Positions 33,036 to 42,173 of a stretch of 64,000 bases of DNA are shown here, in pieces (the first letter of the stretch is position 1; each line of letters opens with the position of its first letter). The notes below the pieces were generated by a model that made no database searches, had not been told where the DNA came from, and saw only the letters and a program-made list of their open reading frames with translations. The translations under genes were made by a program, and so were the position numbers. Origin of the DNA: Candidatus Nitrosymbiomonas proteolyticus (GTDB taxonomy: Bacteria; Armatimonadota; Fimbriimonadia; Fimbriimonadales; Fimbriimonadaceae); NCBI GenBank assembly GCA_017347465.1, contig AP021858.1, positions 1,178,001 to 1,242,000 on the forward strand, in the 5' to 3' direction.

Positions 33036-35834
33036 GTGGCAGAGAATCGCAAGTGGGGAGTTCACGCTTGGGCGGCACTGCTGGCGCTGGGTGGCTCGTG
33101 GAGCGTGGCGCTGGGGCAATCCGGGGTCGTCGAAGTCGAGGTCGGCATCGAACGGAGTCCCGAGAGAATCGCCTCACGGGGCGTCGCGGCCGTGAGAGAC
33201 CTTGCTCAGAAACTTGCCCGTTCAACGGAGAGCGCGCGAGGAGCGCTCTCCCGCGCAGGAAGGTACCACCCCGAGATTCCGCTCTCGTTTCCGACGGTGG
33301 TGCGGTTCCGCTCCCTTGGCTCGCCGCTTCAGACTTTCGCGAGCCAAGTGAGGCCCCCTCGCTCGATGGGGCCGGAAGCCGATCTCAACCTCGTGTTCGA
33401 TTCCTCGGGGCCGAGGGTGTTTCCCACCCAATACAAACAGCTTCTTATCGACACCTTCAACCAGGCGAAATCGACTCTGAATACGGTTTTTGGCCAGCCC
33501 TCGATCGGGGGCGATGTCTATGTCCGCAACTTCGACGCGGACATCGGGGATCGCCACGCCGTCACGGGGGGCTACTTCGTTCCCGACAATGGGGCCGGCG
33601 AGGCGGAGATTCGCTTTCCGGTGTATTCGAGCCAAGAGGCCGCTTCGGTCAATTTCGTTCACTGCCTCCTGCTCGCCTATTTGGGGCCGAACTCCTACGC
33701 CTACGATGCGTTTCAGGAGGGCCTCGTCCGCGCTGCGGCGATGCGCGTTGTGAGGACCGCAGGAGCGCTTCCGGTCTATCTCGATTCCGAAGTCTTAGGC
33801 TTCGTGTTGGAGAACACCTACGACGTCGGCCCGCACTACGACGGATTCAACCAGCGTCCCCTCGGAGGTCCGAGCTTCATCGCCCCGAACCTCGTTTCCG
33901 CGCCCTTGCCCGCGGGCGGGAGTCTGGGGGGCATTTACCTGGCCCGTTACCAGATGGCAGGATCGGCCTGGCAGAAGGTGCTCGCTGAGTACCCCGGGTT
34001 CCTTTCGGCCTTCAACCCAGCGTTTTTCGCCGATCCTTCGATCGGGGGAGATCGTTCGGCGCTGGCAGCGCTGGCGCAAAGCGTGATCGATAGCCTTGCA
34101 GGTTCTTCGGGCGCAACCGTCGAGGGACGAAGTTTCGCCGAGTGGATGCGGCGCCAGTCGATCTTGGACACCTCGCTCACTTTGGGCCCCAAGCTGTTCG
34201 TTCAGAACATTCCACTGCCGCCCGACGCCGGGACCTCGGACTTTGGAGTGGTACTCGTTCAGTGCACCTACTTCGAGACCCGGCCCAACGGCGACGAGGT
34301 GCTTCTGAGCGGAGTCAGTTACCCGATCTTCTGGACCGACACGTTCGAGCGGATTTTCCCCAGCGCCCAGGAGGACCGCATGGATATCGCTGGCGCTTAC
34401 GGGTCGGTCGCGCCGAACCTTCCGGACCTGCGCCTCACCTCCCCCTATCGCGCGGCCGTTGACATCGGCGTTCAAGACCGGATCAATCGGACTTATGTCG
34501 CGGTCGGAGCGGTTGCGACGGGGCAGCAGCCCACGCCCAACGACTTCTGGGGCACGATCGTCGGGATCACCCCTCCTCAAGGGGCGACCCTTCGCGTTCG
34601 GTTGACGTACGGGGCCACGGTCGTCGATAACATCCCCGTCACCTTTGGCGCGTTCAAGGCGCGGATCAATACGCCCGAGTTTCTGGGCTACCAGAGGCTC
34701 CGGGTCGAGGTGATTCAGACGAACGGCCCGCAACAGGACGTGCTCATCGACCGCAGAATCAGCAAAGGTCCGGGGTCCATCGAACTCGATCTCCGGCCGA
34801 ACGACGGCGAGGTCTCAGTGTTCTCCGGCGGACTGCCTCGGGGACTGTTCACCTTGGGGATTGCCGCCGACCCGCTGACGAGCCTTGCGGGTGAGGCGCT
34901 GGGAATCCCCGAGGCCGAGGTTTTGGCCGCTCGCTACAACTCGTCCAAAGCCCGTTACGACATCTATCCCGATTCAGGCCCGCTGACGATCGGGCAGGGT
35001 TACTTCTTGCGGCTCGAAAACGCTCAACCGGGCTTTGCATGGCAGGGCCGCACATCACCCGCGACCCCGCTTGCCGTCGCTCTGAGGCCCGGCTGGAATC
35101 TGATCGGCAACCCGTTGGGCGAGGCAGTGAGCACGAGCCGGGTAACCGTGGTTCACGCAGCCAACTTCCCCATGTCGTACGGCGAGGCGCTCGGGACCGT
35201 TCTGGGGGTGGACTTTTTCGAGTTCGTTCCGGGTGCGCCCGATGCTGCAAGCGGCGCCCCGGAGACGGGCACAATGGCCGCGGCGTCGAACTTCGGCTTG
35301 GGGAAGGCCTATTTTGTGAGGGTTCTCGCACCTGAAGGGGCGGTTCTCCTGTTCCGCCCAGCACCCGTTTCGATGCCGCAGGGCCCGTTCAACGCCGCTT
35401 CGCCCTTTCCGCCGCCCATCGACCCCCTGCAATGGACGCTCAGGCTCAACGTGATTGGCTCACAGGAACAGTGCGAGGTGTTCGTGGGGCAGAGCCGAAC
35501 CGCAACTTCGGGCTTCGACCGCGCGGAAGACAGCGGACTGCCGCCTCCGCTCTCCGGCGGGCTTCAAGCGGCTTCCATCACGCGGGCGGAAGCTCTGTTC
35601 CGAGACGTGAGGCGTTCGGGCGCGACCGCGTGGCATGAGATTCGCCTCTCAGGCTTGAGGCCGGGTCAGCGATACACGGTTCGCGCGGAGGTCGCAGAGG
35701 GCTCCCTGCGGCAGTTCGTTTTTCGAGACCCCGAGGCATTCTTCCATCGGACCGTGAGGCCGGCGTTCGAGTACAGCTTCACTGCGACCCTTCCCGATCG
35801 GACCCTCTGGGTCGGCGTGGGGAACGTTCGATGA
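33036..35834 (+). CDS. Large exported protein (932 residues) of unknown function
   Basis: GTG at 33036, with AAGGA 6 nt upstream, gives a signal peptide ending near LALGQS. The body is mostly beta with a mid region (about 160-350) that resembles a helical, metzincin-like layout but without a visible HExxH. The C-terminal third contains a WNLIGNP segment (about 688-694), typical of beta-sandwich modules on secreted proteins of this lineage, and an FnIII-like YTVRAEVAEG near the end. No cysteine-rich or sorting motif is seen. The stop overlaps the next lipoprotein gene (ATGA). Function unknown. Confidence 0.75.
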   Translation: MAENRKWGVHAWAALLALGGSWSVALGQSGVVEVEVGIERSPERIASRGVAAVRDLAQKLARSTESARGALSRAGRYHPEIPLSFPTVVRFRSLGSPLQTFASQVRPPRSMGPEADLNLVFDSSGPRVFPTQYKQLLIDTFNQAKSTLNTVFGQPSIGGDVYVRNFDADIGDRHAVTGGYFVPDNGAGEAEIRFPVYSSQEAASVNFVHCLLLAYLGPNSYAYDAFQEGLVRAAAMRVVRTAGALPVYLDSEVLGFVLENTYDVGPHYDGFNQRPLGGPSFIAPNLVSAPLPAGGSLGGIYLARYQMAGSAWQKVLAEYPGFLSAFNPAFFADPSIGGDRSALAALAQSVIDSLAGSSGATVEGRSFAEWMRRQSILDTSLTLGPKLFVQNIPLPPDAGTSDFGVVLVQCTYFETRPNGDEVLLSGVSYPIFWTDTFERIFPSAQEDRMDIAGAYGSVAPNLPDLRLTSPYRAAVDIGVQDRINRTYVAVGAVATGQQPTPNDFWGTIVGITPPQGATLRVRLTYGATVVDNIPVTFGAFKARINTPEFLGYQRLRVEVIQTNGPQQDVLIDRRISKGPGSIELDLRPNDGEVSVFSGGLPRGLFTLGIAADPLTSLAGEALGIPEAEVLAARYNSSKARYDIYPDSGPLTIGQGYFLRLENAQPGFAWQGRTSPATPLAVALRPGWNLIGNPLGEAVSTSRVTVVHAANFPMSYGEALGTVLGVDFFEFVPGAPDAASGAPETGTMAAASNFGLGKAYFVRVLAPEGAVLLFRPAPVSMPQGPFNAASPFPPPIDPLQWTLRLNVIGSQEQCEVFVGQSRTATSGFDRAEDSGLPPPLSGGLQAASITRAEALFRDVRRSGATAWHEIRLSGLRPGQRYTVRAEVAEGSLRQFVFRDPEAFFHRTVRPAFEYSFTATLPDRTLWVGVGNVR

Positions 35835-36706
35835 GGAAGTTCAGGCTGGGGGTCTTGGGCGCGATCCTTGCCGGGACTTTGGCGGTCTCGTCCTGTGGCG
35901 GGGGCGGCGTGACGGCGCTGGCGACGTTCGTCGGGCGCGTCTTGCAGGTGGAAACGGGCGGCCCGCCCAACCCCCAAGCTTCCGTCCAAGTGGGTTCGAA
36001 CAGCGCGCTCACGTCGGCGTCGGACGGTTCGTTTCAGCTTAGCGTCCCTTCGGGCGCGATGACGCTGATCGTGGACTCCCTGACCTCGACTTCTGGGGTG
36101 TGGACGTTCACGGTACCTGCGGCCTCAGGCGTCACGGACGTTGGCGACCTTTGGATCGGCCCGGAGAGGGTGAAGGTTCGCGGGACGGTGCGGGACTCCA
36201 CGACGCTCAACCCCGTTTCGGGCGCATCCGTCGAGTTTGCGGGGCGCGCGGCGACAACGAACGCCTCCGGCGTGTTCGAACTGGTCGATGTCGCGTACTC
36301 GTCGAGCACCCAAACCGCCTTTTGGGGGATTCTGGGATCGATCCGCCACTCGTCTTACTTCAAGGCGGATTTCAGCACGCAACCCAACCTTGCGCAAGCG
36401 GGCGTCGTCGAGGTCGGCGACCTCTTTCTCACTCCGCTCAGTGACCCGAACCCGCCCGGTCCACCGTATAACATTTGGGGCATCGTTACTGCCCCTGGTG
36501 GAGCCCAAGGGGCGATCGTGAGGCTGAAGCTGAACTCGAATGACATCCGCGTGTACAACGTCGGCGCAGACGGGAAGTATTTCTTCTTCGTCGTCCCGGG
36601 CGACTACGTGGTTTCTGCCTCGAAAGACGCGCTGACGGCGCCCGATCAGTCCGCCACCTTGACTCAACCCAACGAGGTGATCCGACGTGATTTCAATCTT
36701 CAATAA
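35831..36706 (+). CDS. Small lipoprotein with carboxypeptidase-regulatory-like repeats
   Basis: The 291-residue protein begins MRKFRLGVLGAILAGTLAVSSC (lipobox VSSC), followed by a GGGG spacer. Three beta-sandwich segments follow, with the marks FVGRVLQVETGGPPNPQASV, RGTVRDSTTLNPVSGASVEFAG and IWGIVTAPGGAQGAIVRLKL. It is coupled by ATGA to the large exported protein and overlaps the LptC-like gene by 20 bp. It probably helps display or assemble the large protein on the cell surface; this is inference from operon structure. Confidence 0.76.
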   Translation: MRKFRLGVLGAILAGTLAVSSCGGGGVTALATFVGRVLQVETGGPPNPQASVQVGSNSALTSASDGSFQLSVPSGAMTLIVDSLTSTSGVWTFTVPAASGVTDVGDLWIGPERVKVRGTVRDSTTLNPVSGASVEFAGRAATTNASGVFELVDVAYSSSTQTAFWGILGSIRHSSYFKADFSTQPNLAQAGVVEVGDLFLTPLSDPNPPGPPYNIWGIVTAPGGAQGAIVRLKLNSNDIRVYNVGADGKYFFFVVPGDYVVSASKDALTAPDQSATLTQPNEVIRRDFNLQ

Positions 36707-38078
36707 GCGGGTGGCGCTTCGACTCGGGCAACTGCTGCTCGCGGCCGTCGGGATCGTTGCCGGGGTGATGTGGGCTCAGTGGATCCTAACCACCGATCCG
36801 TTCGCTCAGCTTCGCAGAGGGGCTCCTGAGGGGCTTTCCGAGGAGATTGGGGTTCGGCTGAAGGGCGTCGACGTCAAGATGTATGAGCACGGGACGCTGG
36901 TAGGAAGCGCGAAGGTAGGAACGCTCGACATCCGAAGAGATCGCAACCGGTTGGCGTTCCACGAGGTCGCCGACGGGATGTATCGGGGCGCGGACGGCGA
37001 GTTTCGATTCGCGAGCCCTGCAGCGACCTACGATTCTTCGTTCCGCCGTCTTGAAGTAGGTTCGGGCGGGCGGATTTGGAACGAGGACATGGACCTTAAG
37101 GTGCTTGGGGCGGTGTATCAGGGAAGCACGCAAGTCCTCCAGACTTCTGGCCTGATTACCGGAAGGTTCATGGACGGCTCGATTGAGGCGGAGAACCTGC
37201 TCTACCGCTTGGATACCGGCGCCTACCGAGTGGGGCCGATCACCTGGGTAGGCGAGGTCGAGATTCCTGCCGTTCGGAGGCAGGACAAGCCTCAAACCCA
37301 GAAGTGGACGATCAAGGCACTGGGCGCGGCGCGAGCCAAAGGCGACCTCGAGTTTTATGAGAACGTCGAGGCGACCGACGGCGAGGTGATCGTCAAGGCG
37401 CCGAAGGGCTCACTGAATCGGAACACGGACGTTTTTGAGGCGACCGGTCCCGTCGAGTACTTCGGGATCGAAGCGAACTTGCGGTGCGACAAGATCGTGA
37501 TCTTTCGCGCAGAGAAGCGCGCGGTGCTGACGGGCAACGTCACTTTGGTGGTCAAGCCCAAAGAAAATCAAAAGCTCGAGGTGATGGAGATTCCTCCTTT
37601 CAGGCCGGTGGTGCCCGAGGAGGTCGCCAAGAACCGCCCCCAGCCCCAAAGCGCGACGGACTCCCAACGCAAGGACGACGAGGTTCGCTCGGGGCAGACG
37701 ATCCGCAAGTATCCCATCCTGATCGCCGCCGAGAAGATCGAGTATTGGTATGCCGAGGGCAGCCGTCGGGCGATCATCACAGGCAAGCCGCAGGCGCGCC
37801 AAGAACTGCCGGAGGGCCGGTGGAGGCACCTGTGGGCGCCGCGAGGGCTTTATGACGGCGAAGAAGACACGCTTCGCATGATCGGAGCCGAGGGCAAGCG
37901 GGAAGTCCGCATCATGACCTCAGTGGGCGACGACCTTGTTGCCGAGTGGTTTGAAGTCGCGACAGCGGCGGAAGAAGACTCCTGGCAGGCTTGGAACATC
38001 ACCGGAACGGTCGCCAAAGAACCCGACCAGGGCAAGCCGCCCCCCACAGGCCCGACCGGACCCATCGGCCACAGGTAG
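36687..38078 (+). CDS. LptC/LptA-like lipopolysaccharide-transport-type protein
   Basis: The GTG at 36687 lies 20 bp inside the previous gene. The 463-residue protein has an N-terminal membrane helix (about 12-32). It then shows repeated beta-taco segments like those of LptC/LptA: KVGTLDIRRDRNRLAFHEVADG, FEATGPVEYFGIEANLRCDK, AVLTGNVTLVVKPKEN and RAIITGKPQARQ. These bridge lipid from inner to outer membrane. The protein is longer than LptC (about 190) and may fuse LptC and LptA functions. A proline-rich tail ends PTGPTGPIGHR. No lptB/F/G gene is nearby. Confidence 0.72.
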   Translation: MISIFNKRVALRLGQLLLAAVGIVAGVMWAQWILTTDPFAQLRRGAPEGLSEEIGVRLKGVDVKMYEHGTLVGSAKVGTLDIRRDRNRLAFHEVADGMYRGADGEFRFASPAATYDSSFRRLEVGSGGRIWNEDMDLKVLGAVYQGSTQVLQTSGLITGRFMDGSIEAENLLYRLDTGAYRVGPITWVGEVEIPAVRRQDKPQTQKWTIKALGAARAKGDLEFYENVEATDGEVIVKAPKGSLNRNTDVFEATGPVEYFGIEANLRCDKIVIFRAEKRAVLTGNVTLVVKPKENQKLEVMEIPPFRPVVPEEVAKNRPQPQSATDSQRKDDEVRSGQTIRKYPILIAAEKIEYWYAEGSRRAIITGKPQARQELPEGRWRHLWAPRGLYDGEEDTLRMIGAEGKREVRIMTSVGDDLVAEWFEVATAAEEDSWQAWNITGTVAKEPDQGKPPPTGPTGPIGHR

Positions 38079-38107
38079 GGACCGCCGCCCCCATAGACCC
38101 CTTCGAA

Positions 38108-38199
38108 TTCCCAGCTTCGGGCAAAGTCCCGCAATCCGATCAGGCTCGACGAGCCTACCCACGCCGATAACTCAGCTACCGGAACCCGGTTTCTGGGAA
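38108..38199 (+). other. Possible structured leader of rpoN
   Basis: TTCCCAG (38108-38114) is complementary to CTGGGAA (38193-38199). In between lie a perfect hairpin AGGCTC-GAC-GAGCCT (38142-38156), another ACCGG-AAC-CCGGT (38078+100 to 38190, i.e. 38178-38190), and a small GGG/CCC hairpin at 38119-38130. The arrangement encloses the rpoN ribosome-binding region. It does not match a riboswitch class that I can recall; it could be a folded 5' UTR or chance pairing in GC-rich DNA. Confidence 0.3.
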
Positions 38200-38207
38200 G
38201 TGTGGGC

Positions 38208-39593
38208 ATGAGACAGGACTTCAGACAGCGGCAACAGGCGGACACCCGGCTCCAAACCCGAGTCGATCCGCGCGTCATCATGAAGAGCCAGGTGGTTCAG
38301 CTTGCGGTCCCCGAGTTGATGCAAGCGATCGAACTCGAGCTTCAGGAAAACCCCGCGCTCGAAAGGCTCGAAGAAGAGGCTGAGCCGTTGACCGAAGAGC
38401 AGATTCTACGGACGGTCGCCCCGCAAGAGCTGAAGGTTTCGCGGGATGACCAAGAGTTGTGGCGGTGCCTACCCAAAGGCGACGCGGAGCAAAACGACTG
38501 GCTCGACCTTGCCATCGCGCCGATTTCGGCCATCGAGCACCTTCGGGCGCAATTGCTGCCGATGCTCGACGCAGAGCTCCGGCCGCTGGGTGAATTGCTG
38601 ATCGGGAGCGTCGATGAGAACGGATATCTCAGTTGCTCTGTCGAGGAGGCGGCTCTCGCGACGGGGCGCGCGATGGAAGAGGTCCAGGCTGCGATCCGGC
38701 TCCTGCAAACGTGCGATCCGAGCGGCGTGGGCGCGACCAGCGTCGTCGAGTGCCTTCAGATCCAACTGCGGGACTCTGAAGATCCCCTCGCTCCTCTGGC
38801 TCAGAGGATCTTATCACGGCACATGGATGAGTTCGTTGCGAAGAAATCCCGGACGATCTCACGGAAGTGCAAAGTGGCGCAAGACCTCGTCGAAGACGCC
38901 TTTGACCTGATCCGGTCGTTGAACCCTTACCCGCTCCAGGGTTTCCACGGCAACGTCACGCACGGAACTGCGCCCCGCGTCGCTCAGGTTACGCCAGACG
39001 TGGTCCTGACCAAGCTCGAAACGGGCTGGAAAATCGAAGTGCTGGGGGGCGACCCGGCTTCGCTTACGATCAACCGGGAGTACGGCCGGTGCTACCACCG
39101 AATTCGCAGCGGGGAGCCCATGGATGGAGACGAGGCGGCTCACGTCCTTGAGTACGTCCAGCGCGCCCACACGTTCCTCGACTGCTTGAGCAACCGAAGG
39201 ACCACGATGCTCAAAGTCGGCGAGTATTTGACGAACAAGCAAGAGAGCTTCATCACGACGGGGCGATACTCGTTCTTGCGCCCCCTGACGCGCTCCCAGA
39301 TGGCCGCCGATATCGGGCTGCACGAAAGCACCGTCAGCCGGGCGACTGCGGGGAAGTTCGTTCAGATCGCCACAGGCGAGGTAGTCTCGTTCGAGGTGTT
39401 TTTCAAGCCAGCGCTAAGGGTCCAGAAACTGGTCGAGGAGATTCTCGAATCGGAGGACCCGAACGAACCGCTTTCCGACGAAGAGGTGTCGCAGATTCTC
39501 GCTAAGCGCGGCTTCAACATCGCCCGGAGGACGGTCAACAAGTACCGCTCGCAATTGCGACTTCTGTCCTCTCGCGCCCGCCGCTCGGCTTAG
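38208..39593 (+). CDS. rpoN: RNA polymerase sigma-54 factor
   Basis: The 461-residue protein has region I with the Gln/Leu-rich LMQAIELELQENPALERLEEE (first 20 residues shown), which binds activators. The core-binding domain follows, then the helix-turn-helix TRSQMAADIGLHESTVSRATAGK, and the C-terminal RpoN box ARRTVNKYRSQLRLLSS that reads the -24 element. ATG 38208 is preferred over GTG 38202. Sigma-54 genes require AAA+ activators, none of which are in the window. Its stop and that of the convergent barrel gene overlap by 3 bases, an example of tight packing. Confidence 0.95.
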   Translation: MRQDFRQRQQADTRLQTRVDPRVIMKSQVVQLAVPELMQAIELELQENPALERLEEEAEPLTEEQILRTVAPQELKVSRDDQELWRCLPKGDAEQNDWLDLAIAPISAIEHLRAQLLPMLDAELRPLGELLIGSVDENGYLSCSVEEAALATGRAMEEVQAAIRLLQTCDPSGVGATSVVECLQIQLRDSEDPLAPLAQRILSRHMDEFVAKKSRTISRKCKVAQDLVEDAFDLIRSLNPYPLQGFHGNVTHGTAPRVAQVTPDVVLTKLETGWKIEVLGGDPASLTINREYGRCYHRIRSGEPMDGDEAAHVLEYVQRAHTFLDCLSNRRTTMLKVGEYLTNKQESFITTGRYSFLRPLTRSQMAADIGLHESTVSRATAGKFVQIATGEVVSFEVFFKPALRVQKLVEEILESEDPNEPLSDEEVSQILAKRGFNIARRTVNKYRSQLRLLSSRARRSA

Positions 39594-42139
39594 GGGGCGA
39601 AGGTGAAGGTGAGCTCGAGGTCGAGGCCCTTCGACCTGTAAGCTCCCCCGGTCGCGTTGCTGTCGAGGTTGCGGACATCGCGGAACCTATATGCCGCGCT
39701 GAGCGCGATGTTCCGATAGAGTTGGTAATCGTAGAACGCGCTCGCGAAGATGCTGTCTTGGCCGAAGTAGCCTTCCGTTCGGTTCCACGAGTACTGAAAC
39801 CTCAGGCGCTGGCGCGGCGCAAGGCGGTAGGCGAGGCCAGCGTCGAACATGAGGCCGTCCTGCTGAAAGAGGCTGTTTCCCCCCGTCAGTAGTGCGCCGA
39901 AGTCGAGGCTGTACGAGAGCCTTCCAGGGGGGCTCGCGTTGAACGAGACCATGAACGTCTGCGAGGTCGCCTGGGTGGCGTTTTGCTGGAAGTCGGTCTT
40001 CGTGTCGGCGTAATGGAGCCAAAGCCGATGGGCCCGATCGAACGCGTATTCGAGGCCGAGATCGTAACCGAAGGTCTTGGAGTTCGAAGTGATGGCCCCT
40101 GAGGCGTCGTTGTGATACACGATGCCTGAAAGGTTGGCCTTGTCGCTGAGGTTGTAGGTCGTTCGAAGCTCCCATCGGCGGAGATCGGTCGCTCCCGGCG
40201 AGAACCCCGAACCCACGAGGCCGTTCGAGAATCCGTTGCCGTTGTAGCCCAGGCCGAACCCCGATTGGAACGAACCCAACGCGGCGATCGCCCCCGAAGC
40301 GCTGTCGATGTAATTGCCGACTACCGAAAGCTTCGAGTTCGGCTGGTAGCTGGCGGTGAGGGCTACGTCGCGTCCTGTGCCGTCCCCCTCCGACGAGCGG
40401 ATGGCGTTCACTCCGGCCCGCAGTCCGAACGTCCACGCCTCGTTCGCCACGTAGCTCGATTGCAGCCTGAGCGAGTCGATGGTGACGGACTGAATATCGG
40501 GGTCGGGGCCGGTGCTCGTCGGCCCCTGCGCCTCTTGGTGGTCATAGCCCCAATGCGTGATCACGTTGCCGAAGGTACGGCTGGTGGTGACGCTGGCGGA
40601 ATCGACCGTGGTCTCCGGCCCCGTCGAGCGGCTCTTTTGCCTCGCAAGCTCAAGGGTCCAAGGCTCCCCGGCCGTCCGCCGGTAACTCGCAGAGGCCTTT
40701 ATGAGGGTGTTGCGCGCGGGGCTAAAGGACACGTTGCCGCCAGCGTCCACCTTGCGGATCGCGATGCTGCTGTTGATGTGTTGCAGCGCAGCGTCGAGGT
40801 AGCTTCCCTCGTACTCGATCCCGAGGTCCACCGCCCTCTCGTTGCGGTTGAAACCCCTCGATTCGACGCTTACGTAGTCGGCAGGGATGTCTCTTAGCCC
40901 CGCTCGGAGTTGGAACGGCCCTTGCCGGTACACGCTTTCGACGCCGCGCGCCGTCCCCGACTGTGGGCTGACCGGGCTATCGAGTTTGCCGGTCGCCTGC
41001 ATCACAAGAAGATAACCGTTCTGCCCCGACCTCCCGTAAGGGATTCTGTAGTCGACCCCCCAAACCGATCGATCGCCGTCAAGCGATTGCGTGGGCCGTG
41101 GCGTGTAGACGACGTCGATGGTCGAGGTCAGGGGGATGAACCGAGTGAAGAAGAAGATCACAGGGTTTTCGGGATCGAAGTAGTAGTCGATCCCCTCGGT
41201 TTGCAGGATGCCATCGAGCTTGACGGTGATCGGCTCCGTCAGAAGCGGTTCGAACTGGAGGAAGTACGGCGTCGAGGGTGCGCCTGCGCCTTGAAACCTC
41301 TCCAGCCGGGTACTGAGGGTCCCCCCGGCGCCCGAATCTTGTTCGAGATACGTGAGTCCCAACCGCCCGGCTTTCCCAAGGTCATAAGTGGCCCCGCCGC
41401 CGAGGATCGAACCCTCGCTCTGATTGAAGCCGAGCGCTTCGAACGTCACGACGATTGCGCTCGTGGGCGTGATGATCTTGTTGATGAACGTGATCGACCC
41501 GAGCTCGTAGTTGATGACGTAGTCCTCTCCGAGTCTTTGGGGCTGGCCGTCGACCTGGACCTCTTCGGTGCCTCGAACGATCTGGCTGAATTGAAGGTAG
41601 TACGGTCCCGCGGAGTTGTTTCCCTGAAGCGTGATCGTTCGGGCGCTGGTTCTCGCTTCCGTGAAAACCCCCCGCACCTGCAAAGGCCCCTTCGAGTAGC
41701 CTGCCACTATGCCTTTTGCGTACTTGCTGAACGTGGCGAGACGATTGCTGTTGAGCAGCGTGGTGTAGACGTCACCCACGGTCACGCGGTAGGGCTTGCC
41801 GTCGTACTCGACCGAAAACCTGCGGTCTTGGGGGTTGGCGAACTTGTTGGTGTCGAGTTGCGCGTCGAAGTTGAGCGAACCCAGAATGTCTCGTCCCCGA
41901 ATGTCGAGGTACCCGATGTCGGTGAAGGCCTTGCCACCGTACCCGTAGTTCGTGAGGAGCTGAAACGCCGAAGCGTCGCCCTCGACGGAGTGGTTGTGAT
42001 ACCCGAGCGAGCGCCGTCCTGTGACTTTGAGTTTTTCGAAGATCTCCTTCTTGAGCCAGGACACGAAGTCGATGGACAGCCCCAGTTGTGGCAATCCCAC
42101 GAGGGCTAGGGTCATTCCGGCGACGAGGGCCTTGCGCAT
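39590..42139 (-). CDS. Outer-membrane beta-barrel protein with SprA-like repeat segments
   Basis: The 849-residue protein has a signal peptide (MRKALVAGMTLALVGLPQLG) and ends with amphipathic strands and the C-terminal LELTFTFAP. Two segments are striking: EEVQVDGQPQRLGEDYVINY followed by ELGSITFINKIITPTSAIVVTFEA, and ITVKLDGILQTEGIDYYF followed by DPENPVIFFFTRFIPLTSTIDVVY. They resemble the V.DG..L..G.DY.IDY..G.I.F pattern of SprA/Sov-type outer-membrane proteins. At least 14 amphipathic strands are predicted in the second half. Function unknown; possibly surface or export related. It lies 35 bp downstream of csaB. Confidence 0.75.
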   Translation of the reverse strand: MRKALVAGMTLALVGLPQLGLSIDFVSWLKKEIFEKLKVTGRRSLGYHNHSVEGDASAFQLLTNYGYGGKAFTDIGYLDIRGRDILGSLNFDAQLDTNKFANPQDRRFSVEYDGKPYRVTVGDVYTTLLNSNRLATFSKYAKGIVAGYSKGPLQVRGVFTEARTSARTITLQGNNSAGPYYLQFSQIVRGTEEVQVDGQPQRLGEDYVINYELGSITFINKIITPTSAIVVTFEALGFNQSEGSILGGGATYDLGKAGRLGLTYLEQDSGAGGTLSTRLERFQGAGAPSTPYFLQFEPLLTEPITVKLDGILQTEGIDYYFDPENPVIFFFTRFIPLTSTIDVVYTPRPTQSLDGDRSVWGVDYRIPYGRSGQNGYLLVMQATGKLDSPVSPQSGTARGVESVYRQGPFQLRAGLRDIPADYVSVESRGFNRNERAVDLGIEYEGSYLDAALQHINSSIAIRKVDAGGNVSFSPARNTLIKASASYRRTAGEPWTLELARQKSRSTGPETTVDSASVTTSRTFGNVITHWGYDHQEAQGPTSTGPDPDIQSVTIDSLRLQSSYVANEAWTFGLRAGVNAIRSSEGDGTGRDVALTASYQPNSKLSVVGNYIDSASGAIAALGSFQSGFGLGYNGNGFSNGLVGSGFSPGATDLRRWELRTTYNLSDKANLSGIVYHNDASGAITSNSKTFGYDLGLEYAFDRAHRLWLHYADTKTDFQQNATQATSQTFMVSFNASPPGRLSYSLDFGALLTGGNSLFQQDGLMFDAGLAYRLAPRQRLRFQYSWNRTEGYFGQDSIFASAFYDYQLYRNIALSAAYRFRDVRNLDSNATGGAYRSKGLDLELTFTFAP

Positions 42140-42173
42140 GGGTCCGGTGCAACGGGAGCGCCTTTCGGGCGAT

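Noticed and set aside
38202-38207. GTG at 38202 as rpoN start
   Set aside because: ATG at 38208 is 6 bases on and is the better codon; the extra residues carry nothing conserved.
39590-42109. Long plus-strand reading frame opposite the beta-barrel gene (40910-42109)
   Set aside because: It is a GC-rich antisense frame; the minus-strand gene has signal peptide, strand pattern and proper C-terminus.
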